A stretch of 64,000 bases of DNA from Acidisoma sp. L85 (GTDB lineage Bacteria > Pseudomonadota > Alphaproteobacteria > Acetobacterales > Acetobacteraceae), in NCBI RefSeq assembly GCF_009765865.1, contig NZ_LMUQ01000048.1:20600-84599 (forward strand). The letters are read 5' to 3'. The notes under the pieces were generated by a model, which was not told the origin of the DNA, did no database searches, and worked only from the letters and a program-made list of their open reading frames with translations. Both the position numbers and the translations under genes were made by a program. Position 1 is the first letter of the stretch. Every line of letters starts with the position of its first letter. Positions 44,637 to 52,255 of the stretch are shown here, in pieces.

Positions 44637-44721
44637 CTAGAGCTGACAGGATAGCTATTTGCCTCATAAACAGAGTAAGTTATTCTCCAACATGAATCAA
44701 AGGAGCTTGTGCAGGCGCCCA

Positions 44722-45144
44722 ATGGATAGGATGGAGACATCAAGGGACGGCCAAAAGAAAAGCGAAATCGGTTCCGAACGAAGCGGTGCGCGTCCAGCCG
44801 TAGACCATCAAGTCGTGAAAGGTCTCATTAGGGATCTTGGCCCAGATACCTATCGGAGCCTGCTTAGCACGTTCTCGGATGAGTTCATCGAGGTTCAGAC
44901 CAAGCTTATCGCGGCAATGATAGCTCCCGATGTCGATGAGCTCAGAAGGCATCTACATGTCATACGAAGCATAAGCCTACCGATCGGGGCTGCGGAACTC
45001 CCACGCCTCGTCAGAACGATCGAGACGCACGAAGACGATGAAGTTCTTCGAGCAACTGCGAGATCTCTTCAAAACATCGCGCGAGAATTCCGGCGCTTTC
45101 AGACGGCTGCCTTTGCTCACTTTCATAAGGAGCTAGCGCGATAG
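44722..45144 (+). CDS. Stand-alone Hpt (histidine phosphotransfer) protein
   Basis: The open frame runs from 44659; ATG 44722 is a guess among starts at 44659, 44692, 44722 and 44731. About 140 residues form an Hpt-type four-helix domain: LIRDLGPDTYRSLLSTFSDE, then DVDELRRHLHVIRSISLPIG followed by AAELPRLVRTIE. The second His of RRHLHVIRS aligns with the phospho-acceptor of the xxHxLKGxAxxxGA motif, with Lys and Gly replaced by Arg and Ser. It would relay phosphate between a hybrid kinase and a regulator. It faces, on the opposite strand, an XRE regulator and a receiver/Hpt protein, so they may form one pathway. Confidence 0.7.
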   Translation: MDRMETSRDGQKKSEIGSERSGARPAVDHQVVKGLIRDLGPDTYRSLLSTFSDEFIEVQTKLIAAMIAPDVDELRRHLHVIRSISLPIGAAELPRLVRTIETHEDDEVLRATARSLQNIAREFRRFQTAAFAHFHKELAR

Positions 45145-45169
45145 CATCACAGAAGGTGCGCCAGTCGGC

Positions 45170-45634
45170 TTACTCCCGTGGCGACGTGGGGAAGCCCCGG
45201 ATCATCTCACGTATGATCGCGCGCACTTTTGGGTCGTCGACTTGCCTCGCGAGTTTGCCCAGCTGCACGACTGCTGCTACCGCCAGCTCCTCAGGAGGCT
45301 TGGCCGGTGAGACGTCACGTGTCTCCTGCGAGACTTCCTCGGCTCTGCAATTCAGATCAGAAAAGAAATACGCAATGGGGACGTTGAGTGCGAGGGATAT
45401 TGCATATAGACGAGCAGCGCCTAACCGGCGGGCACCTGATTCATAATAGCGGATCTGCATCGACGATACGCCCACCGCGTCCCCGAGTTGACGGTAGGAC
45501 ATGTCCAATTCTTCTCGCCGCCGTTTCAGGCGTGTCCCGACAGCGATATCAACGGCTGCCGTAGGGTTGGTAGAGACATCCCCTTTTGAGGAGGCTGCAG
45601 CCCTCCCATCTAAGAGCACTTGTATTGGCTTCAT
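45170..45634 (-). CDS. XRE-family transcriptional regulator
   Basis: This 154-residue protein has one HTH_3 domain at about 30-90: VGTRLKRRREELDMSYRQLG, DAVGVSSMQIRYYESGARRL, GAARLYAISLALNVPIAYFF. The C-terminal 60 residues (LAVAAVVQLGKLARQVDDPK, VRAIIREMIRGF) form helices typical of this alphaproteobacterial XRE group. Its ATG overlaps the stop of the receiver gene (ATGA), so the two are co-translated. It may bind the palindrome at 46,564. A role in control of the transfer genes downstream is possible but not shown. Confidence 0.87.
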   Translation of the reverse strand: MKPIQVLLDGRAAASSKGDVSTNPTAAVDIAVGTRLKRRREELDMSYRQLGDAVGVSSMQIRYYESGARRLGAARLYAISLALNVPIAYFFSDLNCRAEEVSQETRDVSPAKPPEELAVAAVVQLGKLARQVDDPKVRAIIREMIRGFPTSPRE

Positions 45635-46473
45635 TTTGTTTGAGCACCATCGTCTCCCATCCCGGCGGTCTTCGCCACGATGAAGCGCTCGAGGGCATCG
45701 ATGATCACCTGCGCTTCGTACTCAAGTCGCGCGATTATGAGAGGTCCCACGGTCTTCAGATACCCCGACTCCAGACGACCCGCGTAATGGTGGACCGATT
45801 TAACGCCATTAGCGCCTAAGCTGGCGGTCGAACTGAGCACGCCCGTGATCGCGGCTTTAAACCCCTCGATATCGCCGCTTGCGACGGCAGCATGCATATA
45901 ATTGAGTGCTACTTCGACATCGGTTTTTATTGCGTTGGCGAAGTCACGGACTCCGGGTTTGCCCGCGAAGCTGAAAACTTCTTCGAGCATTGTTACATCG
46001 AGATTACGGTTGCTCGCCGGCCGATACTCCAGGCGGTCCTTTAGATGTACCACGTTGTCTATGGGCGACGGCAGCGACTCCTCGCGCGCTTCGATGAGGT
46101 TCGTCAAAGTTTGCACAAGGGTCTCAGAGCTAATCGGATGGGCAAGGAAGGCGTCGGCGCCGGCGCTCAAGCAGTCTTGTTTCGTCGCGGCCCGATCGTC
46201 GGCGCTGATAGCTATGACTGGGAGACGCCCTGACTCGCCTTCGCAGACTTCCTGAAATCGAATGAGCTTAATGGCCTCGGTGCCGGACAGTTCTGGCATG
46301 CATAGGTCGATCAGCAGCGCGTCAAAGTCGCCTTTTGCGGACAGCTGGTCTAGCGCGGCGTCCCCGGAAGATACGACTGACGTTTCGAACCCGGCTTTGC
46401 GCAATAGATGACCGAAAATCAGCTGATTTGAAAGGTTGTCGTCCGCGACAAGCACGCGATGATGAACGCCCAT
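45631..46473 (-). CDS. Response-regulator/Hpt protein with degenerate Hpt and receiver
   Basis: This 280-residue protein has an N-terminal receiver (VLVADDNLSNQLIFGHLLRK; phospho-acceptor D56 in LLIDLCMPELSG; AISADD) and a C-terminal Hpt-like bundle (about 165-265). Two conserved residues are missing. In the receiver the usual Lys of the KP motif is His112 (FLAHPIS). In the Hpt motif FKAAITGVLSSTASLGA the acceptor His is replaced by Thr. The layout recalls the C-terminal part of RpfC-type hybrid kinases. It could act as a non-relaying sensor or a decoy for the lone Hpt protein. It leads a two-gene operon with the XRE regulator. Confidence 0.75.
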   Translation of the reverse strand: MGVHHRVLVADDNLSNQLIFGHLLRKAGFETSVVSSGDAALDQLSAKGDFDALLIDLCMPELSGTEAIKLIRFQEVCEGESGRLPVIAISADDRAATKQDCLSAGADAFLAHPISSETLVQTLTNLIEAREESLPSPIDNVVHLKDRLEYRPASNRNLDVTMLEEVFSFAGKPGVRDFANAIKTDVEVALNYMHAAVASGDIEGFKAAITGVLSSTASLGANGVKSVHHYAGRLESGYLKTVGPLIIARLEYEAQVIIDALERFIVAKTAGMGDDGAQTK

Positions 46474-46563
46474 AGTAGCTGCCGCTCCATGACCCTCCCT
46501 TTCGGAAAGGTGTGAAATGAGACGGTCGTCACGCCAAACCGTGCGGCCAACCGCATAGACACA

Positions 46564-46577
46564 TTACCAACTGGTAA
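46564..46577. promoter_or_regulatory. Perfect palindrome upstream of the receiver-XRE operon
   Basis: TTACCA-AC-TGGTAA is a perfect 6-bp inverted repeat around two bases, 90 bp before the start of the receiver gene. This is the size of XRE-type operators, so autoregulation by the XRE protein of the operon is plausible. I saw no second copy near the other transfer genes. Confidence 0.4.
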
Positions 46578-46960
46578 TCTAAGACTATCGCATAAACTCG
46601 GAGTTGACAACTCCCTGGTGTAAGGCGATCCTTTCCACACGCAGTGGTAAACCAGCAGGGGCTTTGTCTTCAACCCCGCACTGCTGCGCGAGGGCACTCA
46701 GATGAACCACGATGGGCCGATCATGAGTCCCAGAGCACACTTCAGGTTCGAGGTGACACCTTCCACGATGAGTCGGAACGCCTCGTCTAGGATCAACAGG
46801 ATCAAGGCGCGATGAACGGCCTCCCCAAGAGGAACACGGTCTGGCGACCTCTCGCAGCATTGCACTTTAGGGTGGTCAATGCGTCGTGAGAACAACGGCG
46901 GGACAATCGAGCAGGTGCAAGAGAGTCAATGCTGGTCCGCGTTCGGACGCTGACGACACC
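46578..46960. other. Gene-free interval
   Basis: Minus-strand frames of 65-110 codons overlap here in different frames without a recognisable domain. I see no RNA gene or repeat. Part of it is probably the promoter region for the divergent genes on either side. Confidence 0.35.
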
Positions 46961-47314
46961 ATGATTGCGCAATGTGAGCGGATAACGAACTGGGTGTCGA
47001 GCTACGACACCGGACAAGATTTGGTGACTCAGGCCGAACTGACCAGCTCGGAAAGTGACATTGACGCGGCCTGCCGAAGAGAACTGGAAATCCTGCTGGA
47101 GGTCGAATGTTTGACCGCGGAGGTCACAGTCAAACACGCACTGAATCAGATCGAGTTGGAGGGAAAGCGTCGTGCGCTCGACGCGCTCACCAGGGTCCCC
47201 GCCTGGGAAAAGGATTCGCTGCTTAGCTTGCTGAAATCAATCGACCGAGACCAGCTGGAGATGACCAATCGACTTCGCCTTCAGATTGGCGGCCCTCGCG
47301 TAGAGGTTGGCTAA
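46961..47314 (+). CDS. Hypothetical helical protein
   Basis: A frame of 117 residues starts at ATG 46961 (MIAQCERITNWVSSY); an upstream ATG at 46886 is possible. It is acidic and predicted almost fully helical (DAACRRELEILLEVECLTAE, HALNQIELEGKRRALDALTR), with many Glu and Leu residues in heptad-like spacing. No family was recognised. It lies between the signalling cluster and the DsbG-like gene and could be a regulator or adaptor. Codon use looks normal for the region. Confidence 0.5.
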   Translation: MIAQCERITNWVSSYDTGQDLVTQAELTSSESDIDAACRRELEILLEVECLTAEVTVKHALNQIELEGKRRALDALTRVPAWEKDSLLSLLKSIDRDQLEMTNRLRLQIGGPRVEVG

Positions 47315-47441
47315 GGCGCTTCGAAATTCTTTGATCGCTCCGTTACGAAGCGTGGTTATGTTCCGGCGGTGTCGATGAGGGAAATCACGCCGTTCGCCCC
47401 AGCGCGTTCTAGTCTCTTGGGTAGTTCACCACGGAGGCATT

Positions 47442-48608
47442 ATGCGTATAGACCTTCTTGCGACCGCGATGATTTTGTTCCCGGCCGCAGCCTTTGCGCA
47501 GTCGCATTGCGCATTGCAGGCGCCTCTCAGGATGACGGCCGAAATGCCGATTCGACTTCTACCGCCCATCACGGTCGGCGGCGGGGCCGTTCCGTTGCTG
47601 CCTGCGGCGGCTACGATCGCAGGGCCCTCCGAGCCACCGCCGTCGCTTTCCAGGATCCGTCCAACAGCTTCCCGAACGGTGTCGCAGACGGCAGCAGACC
47701 TCAATGCAATCCCGGCCTTAGCGCATATCGCCGCTGCGGGCGCGACCTTGTCCGACCTCGGACTGTCGCATGGGCTGCGCACTGTCTGCGCCCGACATGG
47801 GGCGCAGGTCATGGTGTTCGAGGCAAGTCCGGACGGTCAGGCCGCCATAGCGGGCTTGATGACCGATCTTTCAGTCGACCAGTTAAGGTCGATCGGCGGG
47901 GAGGACCTAACCGAACTGCCGCCCCAACATGGCTTGCGCGCGCTCTTTCTTCATAACGGATCGCAATTCCAGGTTTTCTATGCGAGCCCTGATAATGAGC
48001 GGGTTATTCCTGGCGTCATGTGGGACGCGGCTGGCAAGGACCTTACGCGCGATCAGGTGGCCGCGATCCCCGGCACAACTCCAACGGTGGCAATCGGCAC
48101 CGACAGCATAGCCGGGGGCGCTCGAGACACCTCCGTGGACCAGGTGGCCGATAATGCAAACCTGATCGTCGTTGCCCGGAATACTACGCACGGCAGTGTC
48201 GGGGATCCGTCGGCACCGGAGCTGTGGATGTTCGTGGATCCACAATGTTCGTTCTCGGTGCGAACCATGCAGCAGCTTGTCCCTTTCATCGCGGCCGGGA
48301 AGGTCAGGTTGAACGTCATCCCGCTCTCGATCCTCGACAGAGAGGATGATGGGATGAGCACGAGAAGCGCGCTCAATCTCGTCGGCAAGGCGAGCGATCA
48401 GCTAATTGCGGCATGGGAGACGGGCCAAACGACTGGCAGTCCGGCCACCGACGCGAAGGGTAAGCTGCAGATGAATATGGCGGCCGCGGCTGCGATTCAC
48501 CTCCAAGGGACGCCGACGCTGATCTGGCGGAAATCGGACGGATCGGTCGGCCGCTTGGACGGCATGCCGCCAGACATGGGCGGCCTGGTGGCCTCAATCG
48601 GGGGCTGA
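47442..48608 (+). CDS. DsbG/DsbC-like thiol protein with duplicated N-terminal domain and a CxxS site
   Basis: This 388-residue protein starts at ATG 47442 after GGAGG and has a signal peptide (1-20, ending AFAQ). Residues 101-152 and 154-210 are two similar modules: both read HGLR, then HGAQVMVFEASPD or NGSQFQVFYASPD, then an I-x-G-x-M segment. This is the dimerisation-domain pattern of DsbC/DsbG, present once in those proteins. Residues 240-388 are a thioredoxin-fold domain with FVDPQCSFS (Cys269, Ser272 instead of CxxC) and cis-Pro358 in GTPT. A CxxS site suits isomerase or mixed-disulfide holding. It likely folds Cys-rich exported transfer proteins encoded nearby. Confidence 0.8.
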   Translation: MRIDLLATAMILFPAAAFAQSHCALQAPLRMTAEMPIRLLPPITVGGGAVPLLPAAATIAGPSEPPPSLSRIRPTASRTVSQTAADLNAIPALAHIAAAGATLSDLGLSHGLRTVCARHGAQVMVFEASPDGQAAIAGLMTDLSVDQLRSIGGEDLTELPPQHGLRALFLHNGSQFQVFYASPDNERVIPGVMWDAAGKDLTRDQVAAIPGTTPTVAIGTDSIAGGARDTSVDQVADNANLIVVARNTTHGSVGDPSAPELWMFVDPQCSFSVRTMQQLVPFIAAGKVRLNVIPLSILDREDDGMSTRSALNLVGKASDQLIAAWETGQTTGSPATDAKGKLQMNMAAAAAIHLQGTPTLIWRKSDGSVGRLDGMPPDMGGLVASIGG

Positions 48609-48612
48609 AGCG

Positions 48613-49161
48613 ATGGGCCGCTCGCCGTGGGATAAGAATGCGAACGGAAAAAATTGGAAGCCGAAAATGGTGCGGCGCAATCGGCGGCGAGTGAAATTGA
48701 TTGCCGGCAGTCCTTTTGCGACCCTTGGATTTGAGGATATTTCGGAGGGCCACCGTTTAATTGCGAGGCTCTGGGGTCTGCTGAAACGCGGTTCGCCGGC
48801 AGATCTGCGGTTGAAAATGGGTGACGAGGATAGCATCGACCTGATCGCAACGGCCTTCTCCTACGGCCTAAGCGTGGAGGCTTTGGTGGACCGGTTCCGT
48901 TTCCGGCAGAGGCAGACCGCGCGCGCAGCCTACGCGTTGTTCGGACTGGGTTCTGTCGCTGTGATGCTGTGGTTATACGGCGCGTTGCGCATGCGGATGA
49001 GCAGTGCGCGACTGTTCTCGGCTCTTGAATTCCTGCCCTTTTGCACGCTGTTTTTCTTGCTGGCGTTCCGGAGCGCCCACCTGAACTGGCAGCTTAGAAC
49101 GCGTCGGCTGGGCTCGCCCGTCGCGTTCCTGAAGACGACAGAGCCTTTCCTGCCGCGCTGA
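48613..49161 (+). CDS. TraX-like membrane protein
   Basis: This 182-residue protein has a basic N-terminus (MGRSPWDKNANGKNWKPKMV, RRNRRRVKL), a soluble stretch and two hydrophobic helices at about 116-133 (YALFGLGSVAVMLWLYG) and 144-164 (FSALEFLPFCTLFFLLAFRS). Size, topology and position next to a TraY/DotA-like gene resemble TraX of IncI plasmids, but sequence identity was not checked. It begins 4 bp after the DsbG-like gene and is likely co-transcribed with it. Its stop codon directly abuts the stop of the lipoprotein gene on the other strand (TGATCA). Confidence 0.55.
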   Translation: MGRSPWDKNANGKNWKPKMVRRNRRRVKLIAGSPFATLGFEDISEGHRLIARLWGLLKRGSPADLRLKMGDEDSIDLIATAFSYGLSVEALVDRFRFRQRQTARAAYALFGLGSVAVMLWLYGALRMRMSSARLFSALEFLPFCTLFFLLAFRSAHLNWQLRTRRLGSPVAFLKTTEPFLPR

Positions 49162-49473
49162 TCAGAACGTGCCGGGGGGCGCCAGCGTGCTGCCGCCGGC
49201 CGCTCCAGTCGCCCACTGCGCGTGTTCGTAATCGGGCCGCTCCTCGTCCACCGATGGATCCGATGGCTTCACGACGGTGCCCGCTCGATTGACCACCGGC
49301 GGCCGCCACGTGGCGTTGGCTTGACCATAGCCGGCATAGGGACCGTAAAGCGGATGCTTCACCCGCGGTGCGGCGGGAGCGTCATAGTCGCTGGCCGATC
49401 TAACATTGGGAGGTGTGGAGCACGCGGCTAGGCTCAGAAGGACTAGGCCGGCGATCAGAAGGGCGGGGCGCAT
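49162..49473 (-). CDS. Small lipoprotein of the transfer locus
   Basis: ATG 49473 is chosen since it has a CGGAG ribosome site and directly starts the signal sequence MRPALLIAGLVLLSLAACS; the frame is open from 49503. LAAC with Cys18 is a clear lipobox. The mature part of about 85 residues is proline-rich and low in structure (RVKHPLYGPYAGYGQANATW, VVKPSDPSVDEERPDYEHAQ). It ends the minus-strand operon of the DotA-like gene. Small lipoproteins of this sort (VirB7-like, or DotD-associated) brace the outer-membrane core, but a specific homologue cannot be named. Confidence 0.7.
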   Translation of the reverse strand: MRPALLIAGLVLLSLAACSTPPNVRSASDYDAPAAPRVKHPLYGPYAGYGQANATWRPPVVNRAGTVVKPSDPSVDEERPDYEHAQWATGAAGGSTLAPPGTF

Positions 49474-49530
49474 GACAGTCTCCGTGCTGGACGGGAGCAC
49501 CATGCGGGCGGACGGGGCGAACCGCTGGGT

Positions 49531-49827
49531 CTATTCGCCGCGCTCTTTGAGTAGCTGATCGATCCGTGCTTCCGCGCGATCAGCCCAAGCTTTGAGATCG
49601 CGATAATTGAGTCGATAGTCTGCCAAATCCTGCCGGAGCCGGGCGTTTTCCGCTGCGAGTGCTTGAACTCGGGCCTGCAAATCATCCTGCGCGCTGATTG
49701 TCCGCCGCCGATGCAGGAGGGTTGATATTGTCTGGCTTGTGTGGCGATCGTTCTCGGCGGCCATCTTGCCGAGCTGATACCACGCGAAGCCACTTGGACT
49801 CTGGCCCTCTTCGTCACCGTCCATCAT
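49531..49827 (-). CDS. Coiled-coil protein of the transfer locus
   Basis: This 98-residue cytoplasmic protein has a helical N-terminus (GFAWYQLGKMAAENDRHTSQ) and a strong coiled coil from about 48 to 95 (QARVQALAAENARLRQDLAD, RDLKAWADRAEARIDQLLKE). Its ATG overlaps the DotA-like stop (ATGA), so it is translationally coupled to that gene. No family was recognised. The tight coupling suggests it is a stable partner or regulator of the transfer apparatus. Confidence 0.7.
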   Translation of the reverse strand: MMDGDEEGQSPSGFAWYQLGKMAAENDRHTSQTISTLLHRRRTISAQDDLQARVQALAAENARLRQDLADYRLNYRDLKAWADRAEARIDQLLKERGE

Positions 49828-52190
49828 TCGACCTCATTAGCAGGCGGCTCGAAGTCTGTTGTCGCCCGAAGAGTTGAATCCATACCACCAGTCTTCGGAC
49901 TGGTGGAAGACCTCTCGCTTGGGGGGCCCGCCAAAGCCGTTCGCGGGGCACCGAGCCGCCCGGTTTCCGCGCCTAGATTTCCTGCGGCGGTCGAGCCGTC
50001 CTGCAGACTTCTGTGAATAGTTGACATCGTTCCGCCAATCCCCACTAACGCTGCGTCCTTGCTAAACTGGTCCATGTCCACGCGTCCAGCACCATGGAAG
50101 CCCAGAAGCCGGGGCACGTGATGCGGGACGAGGGAAATCATCCGGAACGACATGAGTGCCGCCACAACATGCGTCATGACAAAGATCGACAACAACACGA
50201 CGACGCCGAGAACATTTGTGACAATCCAGCCGTGCTCGAGAACGAAACCCGCCGCGATACCGAAGGTCTGGCGTATCAGGAAGGAGATGGAGGCGAAGAT
50301 GAAGTAGCCGAGAAAGAGACCGAACAGCATAAGGACGGGGCGGAACAGGACGTTGAAGAGGAGGGCGTACCCCTCGCTCGCGCGGCCATGCAGCCCTTCG
50401 CCTTGCATCGTCATGTGAGCCAGCATCCAGAGCGGTACCGCGATCACGGATTCGCAGACGAGGATGAGCCAGCCCATAACGCCCGCCATCCACATGACCC
50501 AGGGGATCATCGGCAACACGAAGGCGATCGTCAGCCCTGGGATCAGCAAGCCAAGGAGCAACGCAAAGATCGGCGTGCTTAAAAACGTCATGAGGAAGTG
50601 TGCCGCGGCTGTCAGGCCGGCCCCGGTGAAATTAAGGGTCAGAATCTGGAATGCCGCTGTGGCCGTCGAGGCGGTGCCGGACGCGGCCAAAGCCGCAAGT
50701 CCCATTGCAGCGACCGCCACGGTCACCATCAGGTTGCCTAATCCCATGAGCGCGGAGAATGGGTCGGTCCACTGATTGCCGCTTGGCGCGATCGCTGTCT
50801 GGAAGAGCTGGAGGACGTAGTCGTTGAGATGCAGTCGGCGAAAGACCTGTTCGATGACGCCGGAACCGTCCGTCCCTGGAGTCGCGCCGGAGAACAGGTC
50901 GCCCTGACCGCCGGGCTGGTTCATGCCGTCCTGCGTCGTGACGTAATTCGACAGCGTGGTCAGGAAGGCAGCGGAGGACTGCACGAGCGGCGCTAGGTCG
51001 CTGGAGAGCGACGGCCCGAAGCCGTCATAACTTGGCGGGGTCACCTGCGGGACTGCGCTGAGGAGCGAGAGGGTCTGACCGTTCAGACGAGCGAACTCGA
51101 GATAGTAGGCGCCAGCGCCGGTCCACCCGAGCGCGCTGAGCTTGGTCTGATTGGTGCTGCTATTGGCGAGGGCCGCGGCGCCGCCATTCTGCAGCGAGGC
51201 ACGAAGCTGCTGCGTTATCCTCTGCGCGGCGGAGGTGAGTTGCGTCGTGTAGTCGCGGGTGGCGTCCGTCAAAACGGACATAAGCCCGTTAAGGTCCGCG
51301 GTCCTTCTGTCGTTGAAGAAACTGGTCGCGAGGGTGTTTACCTGCGGCGCGATGTCGGTGCCGAGAACCGTGGTCAGTGCCTGCTGCTGAAGAGCGCTCT
51401 GATCGACGGCGACGCCGGCGAGATTGGTGGCACCTTGCAGGGGCGCGGAGATCGTCACCGAGCCACAGGCGGGCGTCGAGCCGACATTGCCGACTGAGAG
51501 GCTGTAACTGAGGATTGTCTCCTGGCCGCCGTTGGGACTGCCGATCAAGACAGGTTTTGGCTCTGGAACAAGCTGGGTAGCGGCATTCGTCGTGTTCGAA
51601 GCAGCATTAACCAACGACCGGCACAATTCGTTTTGGATCAGGCCGAGCACGATCGTCTCCGTGCCGGGAATCATCGGCTGGGCGACCACCATGGCATCTG
51701 GACCGATGGCCTGCACCGCTTGGGTGTAGACGGATTTCGCCATGCCGATGCCCCAGAGCGACATCTTGACCACGGCGGCCTGCCCGACGCTGAAGCCGAG
51801 CGTCGGCACGGGGAACATCATGATCGCGGCAAAGCCGAGGCGCACAATGAACATGCCCGTCATGTTGTTGCCGAGCAGGCGAGAGGTCTCCGCGCCGCGA
51901 TGAATTTGCATGATGGTGGAGTAGCAAAGGAAGGCCATGGCGATCGCCGCGACAAAACCCGTGAGCTGGCCGATCATCTGGCCGATGACCGTGGTTTGCG
52001 TCGGCGAGACACCATTGGTGCCGGAGATCGGAAAGACGTTTTGGATGACCGTCGCGGCCCAGTCGTTTCCGGGATCGAGGGCGCTCCAACTCAGGTTGAA
52101 GCCGCCATTGGTGGCTGTCGTTTGCGCGAAGGCGGGGAGGGCGACTGCGGAGAGCAGCATGACCAGCAGGATTAGCCATGGGCGACGCAT
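49824..52190 (-). CDS. traY: DotA/TraY-family integral membrane protein of a type IVB secretion system
   Basis: ATG 52190 (MRRPWLILL) follows AGGA; a GTG sits just before it. The 788-residue product has a signal peptide (ending LPAFAQ), helices near residues 80-98 (FVAAIAMAFLCYSTIMQIH) and 115-140, a large periplasmic region of about 300 residues rich in Gln/Ser/Thr, and five or more C-terminal helices (LGNLMVTVAVAAMGLAALAA, LMTFLSTPIFALLLGLLIPG, LIPGLTIAFVLPMIPWVMWM). This topology, with large central domain and the segment EGLHGRASEGYALLFNVLFRP, fits DotA of Legionella and TraY of IncI plasmids. It would form the central part of the inner-membrane complex. Confidence 0.82.
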   Translation of the reverse strand: MRRPWLILLVMLLSAVALPAFAQTTATNGGFNLSWSALDPGNDWAATVIQNVFPISGTNGVSPTQTTVIGQMIGQLTGFVAAIAMAFLCYSTIMQIHRGAETSRLLGNNMTGMFIVRLGFAAIMMFPVPTLGFSVGQAAVVKMSLWGIGMAKSVYTQAVQAIGPDAMVVAQPMIPGTETIVLGLIQNELCRSLVNAASNTTNAATQLVPEPKPVLIGSPNGGQETILSYSLSVGNVGSTPACGSVTISAPLQGATNLAGVAVDQSALQQQALTTVLGTDIAPQVNTLATSFFNDRRTADLNGLMSVLTDATRDYTTQLTSAAQRITQQLRASLQNGGAAALANSSTNQTKLSALGWTGAGAYYLEFARLNGQTLSLLSAVPQVTPPSYDGFGPSLSSDLAPLVQSSAAFLTTLSNYVTTQDGMNQPGGQGDLFSGATPGTDGSGVIEQVFRRLHLNDYVLQLFQTAIAPSGNQWTDPFSALMGLGNLMVTVAVAAMGLAALAASGTASTATAAFQILTLNFTGAGLTAAAHFLMTFLSTPIFALLLGLLIPGLTIAFVLPMIPWVMWMAGVMGWLILVCESVIAVPLWMLAHMTMQGEGLHGRASEGYALLFNVLFRPVLMLFGLFLGYFIFASISFLIRQTFGIAAGFVLEHGWIVTNVLGVVVLLSIFVMTHVVAALMSFRMISLVPHHVPRLLGFHGAGRVDMDQFSKDAALVGIGGTMSTIHRSLQDGSTAAGNLGAETGRLGAPRTALAGPPSERSSTSPKTGGMDSTLRATTDFEPPANEVE

Positions 52191-52255
52191 CACATCCTCG
52201 CAGCATTATGGTGTTGCGAGGTTGAAGGCTCATGGGGCGAACACAGCCCTCTCCG

